Positions 61,526-64,000 of a DNA stretch of 64,000 nucleotides are shown piece by piece. The stretch comes from Accumulibacter sp. Its GTDB lineage: Bacteria > Pseudomonadota > Gammaproteobacteria > Burkholderiales > Rhodocyclaceae. The notes beneath the pieces were generated by a model, which did not search any database, was not told the origin of the DNA, and saw nothing but the letters and a program-made list of their open reading frames with translations. The stretch spans positions 124,001 through 188,000 of the forward strand of contig NZ_JAPUVR010000085.1 in assembly GCF_029255125.1 (NCBI RefSeq). Reading direction: 5' to 3'. The position numbers and the translations under genes were made by a program. How positions within the stretch are numbered: position 1 is the first letter of the stretch; each line of letters starts with the position of its first letter.

Positions 61526-63892
61526 TCAGTGCTCGCTCGACTTGTTGTAAAAGGCGAAAATCGCCTTGATCCGGGCTTGCTCGATCGCCGTCGGGCGCTC
61601 GAATTCAACGCCACACAGGAAGCGATCGCCGTCGACACGCTGCCAGCGCACCTGCGCGTTGATCGCCACCGGTTGCTGCCGTCGGTACTGATCGAGATCC
61701 GGCTGCGGCAGAAAGACCGACAACCGCAGGCGTGCGTTCTCGGGCAATCGGCGACTCATGACCAGCCGCGCCCCGGTCAGGCTGACATCCATCGCCAGGC
61801 ACTCCAAACTGGCTCCGCTCTCGGTGTCGACACGGGTCAACACACCCCGTTCGAGGCGCGGATAGGCGCGCCTTTCGTCATTCGCCGCGGTCGCGATCAG
61901 CGTCTGCCGATTGAAGTTGAAGCCCGCCATCAGATCGTTCAGGTCGCACGACGCCTGGTGCAGATCGGCGCCGATGTGAGCGGTCGCCTCGACCTTGGCC
62001 GCACTGTCAGCCAGCGTGGCAAAGAGGTGTTTGAGCAATGCACCAAGCTGCTCGATCTGCGTCATCTGGTGGCGGCTTTCTTCGGCGATAGCGTCGTTGC
62101 TGCGCGCCGCCTTGGATACGCCAGCGGCCATCGAGTTGATGGCCTTGGCCGTTTCGCCAGCCACCTGCTGGCTACGCTCAACCCGCGCCACGAGCGCCTG
62201 CATCGCCTGCTGCAGATCCTGAACGCGGCTGGTGATCTCGCCAACGATCTCGCCCACCTTGAGCGACGATGAAGCGGTTCGCTCGGCGAGCTTGCGCACT
62301 TCGTCGGCGACCACGGCAAAGCCGCGCCCCTGCTCGCCCGCACGCGCGGCCTCGATCGCCGCGTTGAGCGCCAGCAGGTTGGTTTGCCCGGCAATTTCGC
62401 GAATCGCCTCGATGATCTGCGTGATCTTGTCGGCCGCGTGGCTGAGCTCGGTCACCTCGCCCGCCGCGCGACTAACCTCACCGGTTACGCTGTCGAGTTC
62501 GGCAATGTTGCGTTCGACGGCACCCACTCCGTCATGCGCCTGTTGCTCGACTTGGCGGGTTCGCTCGGCGGCAGTCTCGGCCTGCTGCTTCACCCCGTCG
62601 GCAATCTGCGTCAGACTCTGCGTCGCTTCGGCGACCGCAGCCGAGCGGCTTTCTTCCAGGCGTGTCGTCTCGGCAATATCCGTCGAGATGGTCGAAATCT
62701 GAAAAGCGGACTGCCCCATGTGGCGGCCGCTCTCCTCGATGCTGACCAGGATGTGCACGAGCTTGCGATGCATCACCTGCATCGCCGAAAGCAGACTGGT
62801 CGTGTCGGCCGCGGCGACCGAAACCTCGTGCGCCAAGTCGCCCTCGGCAATCCTGCGGGCAATTTCGGCGGCTTGACTGGGTTCGCCGCCGATCTGGCGC
62901 AGGATGTCGCGAATCAGACGGTAGCCGACGAGCAGTGTGAGCCCAACCGCCAGCAGCGTCAGTCCGAGCGAAGCGACCATCATCAGGCGTGCATCCGCAC
63001 GACGCGCTGCCGCCAGGTTGACCAGGTCGACCGCCAGCTTGTCTTCAACCTTCTTGAGGAGATCGATCCGCTCGGTCGATCTGCCAAACCACGCCTTGGC
63101 GTCCATACCAAGCGACGGATTCTGCGCATTCTCGATCGCCGCCTGCTTGATCCTGACCACCTCATCGACCGCCGGACCGCTCACCTGACTGGCAAAATAG
63201 GACGTCTGCGACGCGTCGGCATAAAGCTGAAAGACTTCGAACCAGGTCTGCTGCGCCGACGAAATGCCCAGAAAGCGGACGAACATCTCGGGAGCGAAGC
63301 GGTCGACGCCGAAGACATTCGACAGGGTTGCTCGTTCGATTCCGGCAAACTCCTTGCCACGCAGCAATGCGTTGTAGGCGCTCGCAACGCGCGCCACATC
63401 CGTCTCACTCGACATCGATGGAGACTGGCCGACGACCGCCAGCAGGCTGCCTATCGTCTTGCTGTAAAAGGCGATGGCTTGCGAACCGCTGAGCCGCAGG
63501 TCGGAAACCGACTGGCGCGTGGTGACGAGCTCGGTGAGCTGTCGACCGGCTTCGGCGAGATGCGCCTGCAAGCGCTGGTCGAACCGTCCGGCATTGAACT
63601 CTGCCAGCTGTGCGCTGAAGCCCGTTCTCTTGGTATCGACTTCGCTTCGCTGCTGCGGCAGCTCGCTGGCGAAATTCGTCCCCTTGCTGCCGATGAACCC
63701 GGCGCTCATCCCGCGCTCTTTCTGCAGCTCGTGCACCAGAGCGCCGATCGCCGCCGCCAGCCTGGCCAGATCCTCGACATCCTCCATTTCACGGGCGCGC
63801 GAGGTGTTCTCCAGCGTGGCGCGCCCGGCGAACAGAATGAGGCAAAAAAGGGGGACAAGGGCGAGAAGGAGGAGCCTGAACTTGAGCGACAT
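61526..63892 (-). CDS. Methyl-accepting chemotaxis protein with NIT sensor and C-terminal PilZ domain
   Basis: A 788-residue chemoreceptor. Membrane helix near residues 6-23, a periplasmic NIT-type nitrate/nitrite-sensing region (about 35-300; [13 protein letters not shown] is typical), a second helix near 310-335, HAMP, and a signalling domain with the hairpin [24 protein letters not shown] and [18 protein letters not shown]. The C-terminus (about 690-788) adds a PilZ domain with [16 protein letters not shown] and [14 protein letters not shown] at 63892 gives the usual [12 protein letters not shown] start. Taxis to nitrogen oxides tuned by cyclic-di-GMP is a reasonable inference. Confidence 0.9.
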   Translation of the reverse strand: MSLKFRLLLLALVPLFCLILFAGRATLENTSRAREMEDVEDLARLAAAIGALVHELQKERGMSAGFIGSKGTNFASELPQQRSEVDTKRTGFSAQLAEFNAGRFDQRLQAHLAEAGRQLTELVTTRQSVSDLRLSGSQAIAFYSKTIGSLLAVVGQSPSMSSETDVARVASAYNALLRGKEFAGIERATLSNVFGVDRFAPEMFVRFLGISSAQQTWFEVFQLYADASQTSYFASQVSGPAVDEVVRIKQAAIENAQNPSLGMDAKAWFGRSTERIDLLKKVEDKLAVDLVNLAAARRADARLMMVASLGLTLLAVGLTLLVGYRLIRDILRQIGGEPSQAAEIARRIAEGDLAHEVSVAAADTTSLLSAMQVMHRKLVHILVSIEESGRHMGQSAFQISTISTDIAETTRLEESRSAAVAEATQSLTQIADGVKQQAETAAERTRQVEQQAHDGVGAVERNIAELDSVTGEVSRAAGEVTELSHAADKITQIIEAIREIAGQTNLLALNAAIEAARAGEQGRGFAVVADEVRKLAERTASSSLKVGEIVGEITSRVQDLQQAMQALVARVERSQQVAGETAKAINSMAAGVSKAARSNDAIAEESRHQMTQIEQLGALLKHLFATLADSAAKVEATAHIGADLHQASCDLNDLMAGFNFNRQTLIATAANDERRAYPRLERGVLTRVDTESGASLECLAMDVSLTGARLVMSRRLPENARLRLSVFLPQPDLDQYRRQQPVAINAQVRWQRVDGDRFLCGVEFERPTAIEQARIKAIFAFYNKSSEH

Positions 63893-64000
63893 CGACCAAT
63901 CCTGAGAGCCTGGTTTCCGGTCTGAAATAAGCCTAGCAAAGCACCCGCAGCAGACTTCTGACCAGCACGGCAAGGCGCGAAGGTGGCAACGTCTGGGCTT

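Noticed and set aside
62384..63925. 513-residue plus-strand frame
   Set aside because: Antisense to the chemoreceptor gene; no domain.
1..64000. CRISPR array, IS element or prophage
   Set aside because: No spaced direct-repeat series, transposase, integrase or phage structural motif was seen in either strand.

Overview
The window is high-GC, gene-dense chromosomal DNA from a Gram-negative betaproteobacterium, most likely of the Rhodocyclales. I infer the group from gene content: a gmk-rpoZ-spoT cluster, a nirS-type denitrification locus, a rhodoquinone and fumarate reductase block, FlhB/YcgR-like motility pieces and PAS/GGDEF/EAL signalling proteins. The mix of fumarate reductase, C4-dicarboxylate uptake and methylmalonyl-CoA decarboxylase would suit an Accumulibacter- or Propionivibrio-like organism, but nothing here proves the genus. 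I see no IS element, integrase, phage gene or CRISPR array, so the window reads as core or slowly evolving accessory chromosome.

Layout. 1-2.8 kb: a partial Kup potassium transporter and a CorA-type channel with an MgtE-like N-terminal region. 2.8-9.8 kb: a tightly coupled operon of SpoIIM-like, DUF4129, DUF4350, MoxR ATPase, DUF58 and RDD genes. 9.9-14.8 kb: a TonB-C-like protein, then a Ser/Thr kinase, a PP2C phosphatase and a TagH-like FHA protein, resembling the phospho-switch of type VI secretion but with no secretion genes here. 15.2-16.6 kb: pyruvate kinase behind a good sigma-70 promoter. 16.7-19.9 kb: cytochrome cd1 nitrite reductase, a small cytochrome c and a divergent uroporphyrinogen methyltransferase, with FNR/Dnr-type boxes between them. 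20.2 kb: tRNA-Leu(CAA). 20.4-31.7 kb: queA, a very large SNF2-family protein, small metabolic genes, an ABC exporter, a methyltransferase, a beta-propeller protein and a ChbG/HpnK-type deacetylase. 31.7-34.7 kb: GtrA, ArnT-like and GtrB-like envelope glycosylation genes.

34.9-36.8 kb: a structured leader with a ten-codon basic micro-ORF, followed by an atypical ABC protein. 36.9-41.3 kb: a MocR regulator divergent from a DUF2917 gene, an AbiEi-family protein without a toxin partner, a methyltransferase and a small secreted protein. 41.5-46.6 kb: gmk-rpoZ-spoT, dadA and tatD. 46.8-51.0 kb: rquA followed by frdABCD, the metabolic centrepiece: rhodoquinone synthesis beside a quinol:fumarate reductase. 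51.1-52.7 kb: a YcgR-like PilZ protein, an FlhB C-terminal paralogue and a hypothetical protein. 52.9-56.1 kb: dctA, an orphan solute-binding protein and methylmalonyl-CoA decarboxylase. 56.7-63.9 kb: a REC-PAS histidine kinase translationally coupled to a REC-GGDEF-EAL protein, convergent with a chemoreceptor ending in a PilZ domain.

Together the genes describe a facultative anaerobe that can reduce nitrite, can probably reduce fumarate through rhodoquinol, imports C4-dicarboxylates and can decarboxylate methylmalonyl-CoA to propionyl-CoA, with cyclic-di-GMP tied to motility and taxis.
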